Of a DNA stretch of 64,000 nucleotides, positions 53,249 to 64,000 are shown piece after piece (position 1 is the first letter of the stretch; every line of letters starts with the position of its first letter). The stretch spans positions 95,518,182-95,582,181 of the forward strand of contig CM045761.1 of assembly GCA_025200525.1 (NCBI GenBank). The letters run 5' to 3'. The translations under genes and the position numbers were made by a program. Origin of the DNA: Camellia lanceoleosa. Lineage: Eukaryota; Streptophyta; Magnoliopsida; Ericales; Theaceae. Under the pieces are notes generated by a model. That model made no database searches. It had not been told where the DNA came from and saw only the letters and a list, made by a program, of their open reading frames with translations.

Positions 53249-55737
53249 TGTCACGACCCAAACCCGCCCCTAAGGGTTTAGTATCGTAACCGGCCAGTAA
53301 TCCGTGATTACCAAAAGGCCTACTTAATAGTAAAAACAATAATACAATATAAAGGGGTTGGTAGAAGCCAATCAGTAATAAAAATATATATCTAATGAGC
53401 TGTGAAAGCCTGAATGGAAAAAGACTTTTATGGACATAACCACATTCATAACCATAAACATATATACATATCAGATGCACATAACATACAGATTAGGGAC
53501 CTAATCCCTTTACCATAACTGTACAACCAAGTCTTAAACATTTGATACAATAACAGAGACAAAAAGGGTGAATCTGAAATACCCCAAAATAGCCTTAACT
53601 CATGCAGGTTCGAGACCTCGAGATGAGGCACAATGGTTGGCTTGACAAAACATGAGCTTAACTCGGCGTTTCTAGCTCTGGTCCGGTGCTTGGCCACCTA
53701 CATATATATATAAACTGTGAGCTAAAGCCCAGTGAATAACAAATGAGTAAAGAGGTTAATAATGATGTCCTTACAGTCTTGAAACAATCGATTAGCATTA
53801 GAACATTTTCAATCAATGTCGTTTGTCAATCAATCATTCAATTTGATCAATTCGATCCATCATATTCATTAAATCATACGTGGTACATCTGATAGCAACA
53901 ATACACTAGGTCTTAAAAGACCGAACAATCAATTGATAGCCATCATACAATAACAATAGTTCAAAGATTTGGAACTGACAAAGATCTTTGTAACAATAAC
54001 GATATCAATAACAATAACAATCACAATACGCTATGGATGTCACGAATACAATTCAAAATAGGATCATCATTCAATCAATAAAAAGTATCGTTTTAGAAAA
54101 TAATATGATTTATCAATTTGAATATGAATACGATTGAACATATATTTACAACATTGTTACTCATAGATTACTGGGCTATAGGCAGGCTATTTAGCGTCCT
54201 TGGGTGCCAAACCTACACAGTTGCAGAACGAACACACACTAAATTACACATTCGGGATTAATAACTTAGCCCCTAACTTGATTTGGTGTAGTTCAAGAAC
54301 ATTATCCTCATTATGATGCCTTAAACATGGCCTAGGAATGCCTAGGATGAAATAAGGATGCAAAAGGGGTACTTAAAAACATTTTTCAAAACTTGCTGAA
54401 AATAGGCGTCTCACTCGAGCGTAGACTCCTTCGCTCGAGCGAGCTTACCGAATGAGAGAGGTCGTTCGAGCGTAGATTCCCTGGCTCGAGCGATCTACAA
54501 AAATGTAAAAAGTACTGGTTGCTGAAATTCTTCGCTCGATGTTTGCTCGAGCGTGAGACATAGCTCCTCGCTCGAGCGTAGGTCTCGTCGCTCGAGCGTA
54601 CGTCTGCACATGCAAAAACCTGAGAGCTTGCGATTTACGCTCGAGCCAGCATTCCGTCGCTCGAGCGAGAGTTTGAAAACAAAGGTGGTCGCTCAAGCGA
54701 GGAAGCCAAATTCTAGGTTTTCCAAATTCGCTCCCAAAGCTCAAACCAAGAATCAAACATGCCAAAACTCATCCTTTTGGGCCAAATTTCTAGAAAATAC
54801 TTAGAAACTCATAATACAACATGTTTTGAAGATCATTTTATAAAATCGAAGCCCAAAAGTATGCCAATTGAACACAATTTCAATGTAACTTTTATAAACA
54901 ATGCAAGAACATAACATACATGAAGTTTCTTGATCTTGAGCTTCTCAAACCATGATCATATGCAACATTCGACTCAAAACATGGTGAATTCTTGGATTTT
55001 AACTATGATAAGAACATGCATGTGAGAATTTCATAAAAATAAACTTCAAACTCCATGGTATGGGCATGCATGCATGAATTAACTTATCTTCCTTAAATTC
55101 TAGCTTAATTCTCCCATTAATTCACCTACTTAATTCATATACAAGTCCTAGATGGCTCAATAACAAGATTAAAAAGTTGAGCTCTTACTTGGGCTTCTCA
55201 ATCAAACTTCACCTAAGCCAAATCCATGAGCAATGTAGACAAGTCTTCAAAATTTCCTTCAATTCTTCTAAATTTCAAGCAAAAACTCTTGTTGAATTCA
55301 ATTTCCCTCAAGTCTCTCCCTCTCTCACATTTTAGCACAAGGAGGTGGAAGATAAATGGTGTCAAACATGCAATAGGTACAAAAGACATGGTCTTGAGGG
55401 AGCCCACTCAATGACAAGAGCGTAATTAACTTAGGCTCAAGTAATTTAACATTATTTATTCTAATTTAATTGTTCCAAATCAAATTTCAATTAAACTTAC
55501 CATAAAATTCTATAAATCCTAACTAGCATATGACACAAGTCAATTTCTGAATCGGTTGCCGATAAGGCGTTCAATTCGCAATTTAAATTCAAAACACGAA
55601 CAGATCTTCCTACATCGAACAGATAAGAATGCAATTAAAATAACATACTCATGTAATCAATTTAGGATTTCATCTTAGTCAATTACTTATCATACTTTAT
55701 CATGAGTTAACGCTAATCAGAGGTGAGGGTTGTCACA
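53249..55737 (+). mobile_element. Solo LTR-like insertion, 2.5 kb, same family as 43276-46879
   Basis: Starts TGTCACGACCCAAACCCGCC, ends GGGTTGTCACA, and is flanked by an exact 5-bp target duplication AAAGG (53244-53248 and 55738-55742). The first 70 bp match the reverse complement of the right end of 43276-46879 with few changes. The ends form an imperfect 11-bp inverted repeat. No coding domains. Carries about ten CGCTCGAGCG-type motifs. Confidence 0.82.
54411..54695. repeat. CGCTCGAGCG palindrome cluster in the second solo LTR
   Basis: About ten exact or near-exact CGCTCGAGCG palindromes in 285 bp, often followed by TAG or AGC. Spacing is irregular, about 17-45 bp. Same motif and same relative region as in the 43276-46879 copy. 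Confidence 0.85.
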
Positions 55738-55779
55738 AAAGGTCAGCAACGACTGGAGATAAGTTGTCTAATGGTGGTA

Positions 55780-56850
55780 TGTGGCTTGACTTTTCGTGCT
55801 CCTTTCGGAAGACAAATAGCCCCACAGTTCGGACTCCCACGGTCCTGAATCTGATCTTACAAGTGCAATGTGAAATGAATGAGCACAAAAAGAGTCCAAA
55901 TCCGGCAATTCTTTTGAAAACTCAATATTTGAATCAAATGCAAAAAATGGACTGTTTTGTCAGATTTCAGAGTCGCCATCTAAATATTTTTAGGAAATTT
56001 AGGAAACTCAAGACTCGTGCCAAAGGCCATTAGTCCGTCATCACCAAAGTGTCTTGGCTCGGAAACTTAGGTACGAGAGGGAAAGGTCATGAATTGAGCA
56101 CCATACTCGCCCGATCAAAGATCGACCTCTACTAATCATGTTGTGATTTTTATTTATATTAGATGCTCTTGTTCCGATTTATTAAGTATAACTTACTATG
56201 TGATGCACGCAAGGTATAGACTAATTTGCAAGAATTGGAATATTCGATTTCATGTTTTATTTGAAAATTGTTTTGAATATGCCACTTGAAAAAGTGGACT
56301 TAAAATGGACATTAATCAAACCATCTCAATTCAAGCAACTAGCATTCATCCACAGATATTCAAACAGTTATATCATTTAAGCAATTAGCCTCATGGAAGT
56401 ATGCTTTGACATGGTACACCCACACTCATGCGATATGCTAAAACACAAAATTGCTTACCTAGTACTCCGAGCCAAAACAAAGTAAAATAATTAAAAAAAA
56501 TATGCATGTTCCTAATTAATGCAATATGACTAATGCAACGCACACATTATGTATTTTAGAGGCTCGGCTATGAGCATTGCATATGATTGCATTCAAGACA
56601 TGCGATAGAGCACATATTCAAGCAATGAATTTAAACATTTGGGTTAGTATGATGAGCCAATCCTTAGATTCATGCAAGACAATGGATGCAAATCATAAGA
56701 ATGCTAATTTGAAAAATGATGTTCTATACTAACCATCGTAAGCAAATAAGTAAAAGGGAGAAAGACGTGGGGTTGAAAAATATACAACTTATTACATGTT
56801 TGCCCTCACGCAGGAGGGTGCGAATCAATGTCCGAGAGTTCGAATTAAAC
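55780..56850 (+). repeat. LTR-like dispersed repeat, copy 1
   Basis: Shares a long series of blocks, in order, with 59985-61060: AGAGTCCAAATCCGGCAA, AGAGTCGCC, CCGTCATCACCAAAG, CGCCCGATCAAAGAT, CAGTTATATCA, TAGCCTCATGG, GTACTC, CGTGGGGTTG. Diverged, with many indels. Probably part of a long Ty3/gypsy LTR (inference). No coding domains nearby. Confidence 0.65.
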
Positions 56851-57939
56851 TAATTATTACAAAACTGAATGAATAAATAAGCAAAGAATTAACTAACTAG
56901 CTACTCTATTGCGACACAGATAATAATGAGAAATAAACTAGCTATCTAAGCTAACTAGCTATAATAATTACAAATAAACAATAGTAATAATTACAACACT
57001 AATAATTGGAGCATTAATCTACAACATTGAGGTAAATAAGGATGCGCAAGGGATAGATGCCCAGTGTTTAAGAACAACTCTGTCTACCTAGACCTATTCT
57101 GTTTCACCTTCAGCTACTGCCCTCTGTTTTCTGCAAAACATACTATTGACCAAACATTGAAGGCCGGTCGTGCCTCAATTTTATGCAAAATTCTGTTTTG
57201 TGCTCTTAAGTGAAAACAGTGCAGACAGAATTATTCGAGACTCTGTTTGTCCCTTTCACACTTCTTTGTCATGGAAAAGCCTCGAGACAAGGTTAGAATT
57301 GTCTCCAAAACCATTAATGAGCAAGTTGATTGCTTGATGATTTCGGGTACAATTTGGACAAAATTCAATAAATGCAAGGAACAACAACCACCCTACCCTC
57401 CTAACATGGAGTAAGCTCAAAGAAGGAGGTAGGAACGCTCCAAAGTTCATCAAAACATCATGAATTGATGTAAGACAACCCTTGACACAATGGACTCGGC
57501 ATAACGTCCGGCCAAACCCCAAGCAATATAACTCATTTTCTTTATGTGAGTTGGTTTATTTTAAGCCAAATTCATTAGTCTTTGTCATCCTTTAATCCAT
57601 TAAGTCCAAGATGATTATTACGTCCGCTAAACAAGAGGAACATCAAGCGAGAGGTGCTCCTAAATATGAAGGAGAGACCATGCCTTTGACAATGAACCTC
57701 TGTTGAGATTAAGTCATTGAGCATAGGTTTCTAGCTCATATTTTGAATAACCATCAACCAGTTGAACTAACTTTCAAACAAGAAAAAAAGAAGAAAGGGG
57801 GGAGATTGCAGACATGATTGCGAAGTTGATTATTAAAATGAAACTCTTCGCATGAAAACTAAGTAAATAAAGCTATCAACTCAAATGACTCGGTGTCTAA
57901 GGCCTAAACAACCGAAGCCATGAGGACTTACAACACAAC
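56851..57939. other. Unassigned sequence, nothing firmly recognised
   Basis: Repeats of AACTAGCTA/AATAATTACAA type near 56880-57000, then mixed sequence continuing the LTR-like region. A short open stretch at 57256-57522 (minus strand) has no recognisable similarity. Confidence 0.35.
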
Positions 57940-58268
57940 AAGGTGACGAAATTTCGTCACCAATCTAAATACATAATAAAAAAATTAGGTGATGAAATTA
58001 TTTTTCGTCATTATTTATATTTTTTTTGTTATTGAAGATTTTCCCGCGAATTTTTTCGGCGGGTGCCAAAATTTTGAGTCTTTTGGTAAGGAAAAAATTG
58101 GCCACCAATTATAAAATTATTAATGACGAATATATTTTCGTCACCAATAATTTTTAATATTTTAATATCATTTAGTGACAAAACTATTTTTGTAGTCAAT
58201 ATTTTTATCTTTGGTGAGAAAACAATTTTGTCACCAATAAATGGTTTAGTTGCTAAATATTTTAGAGG
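57940..58268. repeat. GTGACGAAATTTCGTCAC palindromes and related subterminal repeats
   Basis: A perfect 18-bp palindrome near 57944 is followed by several diverged direct and inverted forms (GACGAAAATATATTCGTC, TTGTCACCAATAA). Dense repeats of this motif are typical of ends of plant DNA transposons of the CACTA or Mutator type (inference). It directly precedes the LSM4 fragment. Confidence 0.55.
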
Positions 58269-59009
58269 GAAATTAATATATTGGCGCCTACACATCGATC
58301 GATTCTTCTTCTCACACAGATATTCGACCACCAAACCTCACCCTACATCACCTTACCTCAGTGCAGACCACCAACACTGCTTGCAATCGCAACCGCCGCT
58401 CACCACCGCCACCGTTGCATCCTCACAGGTACTCTCTCACTCTTGGTCTGTCTCTCTCTTACTTGCGGTCTGTATTTCTCTCTATTTCTCGCTCTATCTA
58501 CCTCGGCCATTCTCTCTCCTTCTCTGTTCCCCTTTCTCTATTTCCCCCTTTCTGAATCTTGCTCTAGGGTTGTTATGATTTGTTCAATTTAATTTAGTGT
58601 TGATTGCAAAAAATGGGTTTGGTTGAAGTGGTCTATTTTTCCCTTTCTGAATCTCTTGTTTCCCTCTTTATATTTAGTATTTTTTTATCGTTAATTTCTA
58701 TATCTAGCTTTGATATATAATGCTTGTGTTTGTTATTGAATTAGATTCTAGCTATAATAATTTTTTTACTCATTAGAAATTGTTATTTCACGGGTGAAGT
58801 AGACATCATCTTCATTCCTTATTGTTATTGATTGGTGGCAAATTGGTCTTGCTTCTACTGGTTCTGGTATTGCTATTATGTTTTGTGCTGATTCTTCGAT
58901 CATTCTATCCACCTTTATTCTTCTTTGGTCCGCTTATGCTAAACTCCTCGCTGCAATATATTTTTGCTGCTTGTTCTGTATTTTTATTTTATTAGTGTTT
59001 CTGTGTGTT
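58269..59009 (+). other. Leader and intron-like sequence upstream of the LSM4 exons
   Basis: CT- and CA-rich stretch resembling a plant 5' leader (58290-58428) ending at CACAG/GTACTC, then T-rich intron-like sequence to the AG near 58995. Open reading frames here are low-complexity pyrimidine-rich shadows. Confidence 0.45.
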
Positions 59010-59344
59010 ATGACGGTGGAGCTGAAAAATGGGGAGACATATAATGGGCAGTTGGTTAACTATGATACTTGGATGAATATACATCTCTGTGACGTCATCT
59101 GTACCTCTAAGGTCTTTATCCTTTAATCCTGTTCATTTCTTCTGTTCTTCATCATCTACTATCATTGTTTTGTATGGATAAATACATGTGTACTCGTGTA
59201 TACATATATATGACATTGCTTTCCTTTTTAAATTCATGATGGGTGCCACTGGAATTCACAATTTAGGATGGAGATCGATTTTGGCGAATGCCTGAATGCT
59301 ATATACGCGGAAATACAATCAAGTATCTTCGAGTTTCTGATAAG
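59010..59344 (+). pseudogene. LSM4: LSM4 gene fragment (two exons)
   Basis: LSm4 is a subunit of the Lsm ring that binds U6 snRNA in the nucleus and promotes decapping in the cytoplasm. Exon A (59010-59111) reads [20 protein letters not shown] then [12 protein letters not shown], the Sm1 motif. It is followed by a GT donor, a 155-bp intron, and exon B (59267-59344), [16 protein letters not shown] then [10 protein letters not shown], the Sm2 motif, again followed by GTATGT. A CT-rich leader with an exon-like end and GTACTC donor lies at 58290-58430. The usual first coding exon is not recognisable, and the RG-rich C-terminal exon is absent up to the repeat at 59985. Two normally conserved positions are changed (Tyr in NYDTW, Cys in HLCDV). 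Introns are kept, so this is a genomic fragment, not a retrocopy. Confidence 0.8.
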
Positions 59345-59984
59345 GTATGTTGTGTAGTTTTTGAATTATCTGCAAATATTCAAGCTACAAATCCTTGCTT
59401 TATATCCTATTCTCTTTCTTCACATTGGTGAACACATCTTTAATTGTTTGAGCATTTCAATGTGGATATTATGTTCACCCAACAATTTAATTTGTTATTA
59501 ATTGGTGATATATTTTGTTTTAATTTGTGGAAGATGTTGCCTTTGTTTTAATTTGTTTTGTTCATCTGGTAGATTTTTTTGATTTAATTTTGTCTGTGTG
59601 TGTTAGTGTGTGCATAGATGTGTTCTTCTGGCAAAACATGTTGAGTGGGATTTAACAAACCATAGGATGTCAAACTTTTTCTATGTGTTTTAGTTTTGAA
59701 TCCTGAGAATTTGAAAATATTGTGGTGCTTAAAATGTCAAGTTGATGTGGATCTAGACAGATGTGATTTTATGAATTCAGTCATATTTAAATGGAGTAGA
59801 ATGAGCCAAGTTTAAAATGAATTCTTGTTTCCTACTCAGCGACAAAAGTATGTGAGAGTGAGAAATCTTAATCAAGATTGCATATGTACATAGGGTACTT
59901 AAGGAAATTAAAATAAAGGCATTTTGATGTATAGTTTAGCTAGAGTGGGGTAGGGCGGGGCAGGTAGGTGTAACAAGTCCGCGG

Positions 59985-61060
59985 GGGACCTCGCTACAGC
60001 TCGGACTCAATTTTCGTCACGGTTCTTAATCTGAACCAAAGAGTCCAAATCCGGCAAATCGTTTTGAGAAAACAGATTTTTTTGAAAGAAGTGCCAAACA
60101 TGGACTGCTTTGCCAGATACAGAGTCGCCACCTAAATATTTTATTTTGGAAAATTTAGGAAACCCTGACTCGTTGCCTAAGGCCACGTGTCCGTCATCAC
60201 CAAAGCTGCCTCGGCTCGGGAACTTGGGTACGATTGGGGAAGGTCACTTCGTGAGCACCCCCGCTCGCCCGATCAAAGATTGGCCTTTACTAACCATGAT
60301 ATCTAGTTTTGAAAACATTGTGCGTTCTTATTCCGGTTATTAGCCTAGATTTACTATGTGATGCGCACAGCATACAAGTATAGACCGGGTCACCTGAATT
60401 GGAACAAAACATTTCATGTTTGTTTTTGAAAGATGGTTTGCTACCCGCAGGTAGGCTTAAAATGCAAATTTTGCCACCCTCAGGTGGGCTTAGAAAAGAT
60501 GGTTTTGCCACTATCTAGTGGGCTTAAAACTCACAGTTGATGATTTGTCCCAATCCAAATAACCCAACCTTTACCCACAGGCATACAGACAGTTATATCA
60601 CATAAGCACATAGCCTCATGGTAAGCATGCTATCATGGCTGTCACTCACACACATGCAAGGATGCTAAAGCATAAAAACTCACCGAGTACTCCAAGCCAA
60701 AACAGAAGCTAATTAGAAATCCATGCATGATCCTAAGTATACAGAAATGTCTAATGCAACACATGCAACAATGCAACTATAGCAGGCTCGGCTATTCTAA
60801 ACATGGCGTATGGAATGCTACAGCTAACATGTATTCAACTTAGAATTGAAATACAAATGCAGTTAGTATGATCTTGCCGAGCAGTGCATGCAAAGCAGAT
60901 GAATGAATGCAACATGCTATCATCTTGTATGCTAATTGAAACATGCCCTAATCTAACCATCATAAGCGGGTAAATAAAAGGGAAGAAAAGGCGTGGGGTT
61001 GGAAGACATACATCACACGCACTTATTACAACATTGCCCTCGCGTGGTCGAATAAATAAT
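59985..61060 (+). repeat. LTR-like dispersed repeat, copy 2
   Basis: Collinear with 55780-56850 (same ordered blocks), more GC-rich and better preserved. It begins after the point where the LSM4 intron sequence fades (about 59950) and may have removed the LSM4 3' exon by insertion. Continues without a clear end into 61061-62783. Confidence 0.65.
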
Positions 61061-61960
61061 ATCTGATCCCAAATAGTACAGTCCGAATAAATAATACAGT
61101 CCAAGATATGTACAAAACCCTAATTAATTAACAAATTTAACTAGGACAACATTAAATTGGCATGCAAGCCAGGGACTGCCTCGACTCTGCTCTGGATGAT
61201 GAATGATACATGTCCGGGTTGCCTTGCGCGGAAATCCATGGCGATGCTCCAATTAGCCTCTGTTTGCAATTATTCTTGGAATGCGTGCCAAGCTCCGGAA
61301 GGCTGCTGATTCTTGATTTGCTGCAACAGAGAGCAACAGAGGGGCATGGCAAAGTATTTTCACACATGTATGCATACCTCGATCCTCGTGCCACCAATCA
61401 CACATATCGATGCATGATGGCCGAGGAGTCGAATTGCACAACTCAATATGAAATAAATGCACATGAAAACACAACAAGGCCAAACTCCATCATGGATAAT
61501 TTGGAGTGTCGGTGACTGGGGAATTGAGACACGTTAAAGTCACTCGAGTCTGGCGCCTCGTTTCCCGTGCTCGGGCTAACTCCTATCCCGAATACAATGC
61601 AATATGCATGACATGCATGAATGCAACTAAGATACAACCTAACATGCAAAATGCTATGAAATGGCATACACGATGCACGAGGTAACATGGCATACACAAT
61701 GCGCTAACATACAACCTGACATACACAATGCTATGGAATGGAATGGCATACACAATGCAGAATGGACTTACACCAACATGAGTGGACCTCAGCCACACTC
61801 ACATAAGAGGCCATTAGATGAAAATGAGACACTCGAGATGCGTGCACACATGCACGCAAACCGAGGACCGACCCTAAGGCACCAAATGCCACTCTAACAA
61901 GACATGGCAAGGCATGGAATATGGCATACTAGCATGCAAATTTTAGTAGCAAAATATGAT
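61061..61960. repeat. Continuation of the LTR-like region with CATACACAATGC repeats
   Basis: Between about 61590 and 61770 the motif GGCATACACAATGC and ACAACCTAACATGC/ACAACCTGACAT recur several times in irregular tandem. No coding features recognised. Confidence 0.55.
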
Positions 61961-62783
61961 GCAAAACAGCCCCAAAACATGGAAACATGGCACCCAATAC
62001 ATGGAATGAGACCCGAAACATGAAATTAGGTATATGGAATGACCTATGGCTATGCAAAGCAAGCGTTATTTGAACATGAAGTTTGAAGAAAGAATCAAGA
62101 CAGTCCCAAAACAAGCATATTTACAGTTTTAAGCAAGGCCGAACAGTGAACACAAATGGGGCTAAGCTAGCATGCAAAAATGGCCCTGAAAGCGAGATGA
62201 TGAAGTAAGTTGCAGCTGCTGACCTTAAACAGAGAAGGGCCCTTCTACAATGTTGAAGAGGGGCCCAAAATGTGGTATTTTATAGTTTATGACAAACCAC
62301 AAAAACAAACACAAGTATGGATAAACTCTCATGCAAGAAATGGGCCCAAAAGAGAGACAAAGAAGGAGGAGATGGCTTCCGGCTCCAAACGGATGAGGGC
62401 CCTTCAACAATGTTGAATAGGGGCCTAAAATATGGCCTTTTACAGTTTATGACCAAACCCAAAACAGTGCACAAGCAAGCCTAAAATACTATGCAAGATA
62501 AGGCCAAAAAGAGGGCTTCAACACAAAGTATACAAAGGATGCCTCAAACAGCAAAAGACCCTTAATGAAACATGAAGAGGGGGTCAAAATAAGGCTATTT
62601 ACAGTTCGGATCAGAGCCCAAAAATAGAAGCACAAGGGGATAACAAATCATGCAAAAATAAGGCCAAAAGAGGGATACAAAGGCAAGTGGCAAATGAAAG
62701 CCTCAAACAGTGAGGATCCCTTCAACAATGTTGAAGAAGGGCTCAAAATAATCCACTTTACAGTTTACAACATGCCTCAAAAC
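61960..62783. repeat. Tandem array of about five 160-bp units
   Basis: Anchors spaced about 160 bp apart: the TTTACAGTTTA-like motif at about 62120, 62278, 62440, 62600 and 62758, and GGGCCCTTCAACAATGTTGA-like text at about 62237, 62397, 62566 and 62725. Units are diverged. The last is cut by the element starting at 62784. Confidence 0.8.
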
Positions 62784-64000
62784 TGTCACACCCCAAACCT
62801 GCCCCTAAAAGGTTGGGCATGACCTACTCGAAAACGGACATTAAATCTGATATACATATCATATGGGGCCTGAACGGAGGCAGTTAATATCAAATAATAA
62901 CATAAGGAATATCCATTGAGCCATCACTACTCTGCCAGGATCACAAATAGAACATGAGGCAAATAAACATATAGTGCCATGCATTTGAGAATCTAACTAC
63001 GCACAAATACATATACAAACTCAGCCCATAAAGACATTGAAAGAAAAAGGATTATATTCACTTTAACCTTCGACAAACAATCAGGGTACAAAAATAAAAG
63101 CTAAAAAAAATGAGCTGCTTTCTTTAGGTGCCTGGATACTCTACGGTTGACACAAGAGGAATGATTGCCATAGATTCAGATTGACTTCCAGGTTGAGTGC
63201 CTACAGAACAGACATAACACAGGGTGAGTCAAACTCAGTGAACAGTAGTACATAAACAATTTAAAGATTAACTTGACTTCCAACGTACATATTCGTCTAA
63301 TTACATAAGTAAATGCAAAAATCTTGTGGTTAGTCTAATTCTATACACATTTCAAAACGGCCTTGTCGGTTCATAACTTCACAGATTGGCCCTTGGCCTG
63401 ATCGGTTCACATATTCACAAATTAGCCCTTGGCTTCTTAGTTTCATAACTTAGATGCACGACTTCACAAATTGGCCCTCGGCCTCAGGGATTCATAGTTT
63501 CACAAGTTACAGTTTCATGCTTCACAAATTGGCCCTCGGCCTCATAATTTCATATTTCACAAGTTGGCCCTCGGCCTCATAAGTTCACAAGTTCACAAAT
63601 TGGCCATAGGCTTCATAGATTCACATCGGCTTTACACCCAGATAGATGCCACAGAACGGCTATAAGCCTCATAATTTTCACATCGGCTTTAAGCCAAGTT
63701 CACATAGGTATGGACTCAAGAGGTGGCTCGTACGGATTCTAGAGGTGGCTCACATTGTAGCACTTAGTTCCGTACAGCACTTTGCTCCATACCAGATAGG
63801 TTCACACATTCACACATTCACATAGATTCATAACTTTACAAATTCTTTTGATGTTTCCATAATTTCACACTGTTTTCCGAATCATTCATATGTTGTCATA
63901 ACATAGCAGAAATAGAACAGAGAAACAGAACAAGACGTCCAGTGCCTAAGAATACTGTTATACCTTAGTGCACATACATTCCATTTGCTTGTTACGAACC
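62784..64000 (+). mobile_element. Third LTR-like element of the TGTCAC family, runs off the window
   Basis: Starts TGTCACACCCCAAACCTGCC, closely like the ends of 53249-55737 and (reversed) 43276-46879. The right end, and so any target duplication, is outside the window (5 bp before it: AAAAC). No coding domains in the visible 1.2 kb. Confidence 0.65.
63355..63700. repeat. Degenerate tandem repeat around TTGGCCCTCGGCCT
   Basis: Some eight units of roughly 25-40 bp built on TTCACAAATTGGCCCTCGGC followed by a CTCATA- or TTCATA-type spacer. GC-rich repeats inside an LTR, comparable in setting to the 46054-46182 triplication. Confidence 0.78.

Noticed and set aside
58123..58592. Three overlapping ORFs ahead of the LSM4 exons
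   Set aside because: They lie in a CT-rich, leader-like stretch and are pyrimidine-repeat shadows without conserved residues.
61210..62474. Several 60-100 codon ORFs on both strands
   Set aside because: Scattered over LTR-like and tandem-repeat sequence in conflicting frames; no domain recognised.

Overview
This is nuclear DNA from a flowering plant, most likely a eudicot. The evidence is spliced genes with GT-AG introns, AT-rich introns, plant-type MITEs, Ty1/copia and Ty3/gypsy-type LTR repeats, RTE- and L1-type LINEs, and a protein whose exons read as the plant type III-alpha phosphatidylinositol 4-kinase. I cannot name the species.

Layout: the left 37.3 kb is one gene on the minus strand, PI4KA1. 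The start codon is at 37290. Eighteen coding exons run down to 966, covering about 1,609 codons, and the gene leaves the window at base 1 before the kinase catalytic domain. The exons are compact but several introns are very large. Intron 17 (1233-11061) holds MITEs, a foldback element, two hAT-like elements and two RTE LINE remnants. Intron 13 (13118-21612) holds a young copia element and a SINE. Intron 7 (27034-31641) holds an L1 remnant split by a TIR element, plus a 3 x 173 bp tandem array. Intron 9 has an unidentified exon-like fragment, and intron 3 has a LINE tail. Exons 1 and 17 each lack one base in a run of four A/T. The rest of the reading frame and the splice phases are coherent, so these are either assembly errors or recent lesions.

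The promoter side (37291-39806) has a CT-rich leader, a telo-box and an AT-rich foldback repeat. Next comes a complete but decayed 12.5 kb SIRE-like copia element (39812-52360, minus strand, TSD ATGAT). It carries an antisense, coding-like ORF near its 3' end. It is interrupted by a 3.6 kb solo LTR-like insertion (43276-46879, TSD AGCAC). A second member of that insertion family lies at 53249-55737 in the opposite orientation (TSD AAAGG), and a third starts at 62784 and runs off the window. From 55.7 to 62.8 kb there are diverged copies of another LTR-like repeat, a block of GTGACGAAA palindromes followed by a fragment of an LSM4 gene (two recognisable exons, plus strand), and a 160-bp tandem array.

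Only PI4KA1 looks like a working resident gene. It should make PI4P at the plasma membrane. Everything else is mobile, repetitive or a gene fragment. The items most worth a second look are the antisense ORF inside the SIRE-like element, the CGCTCGAGCG palindrome clusters shared by the two solo LTRs, the copia element whose LTR-PBS junction recurs outside its own 3' LTR, the LSM4 fragment beside TE-like palindromes, the long intronic foldback, and the two frame breaks in PI4KA1.
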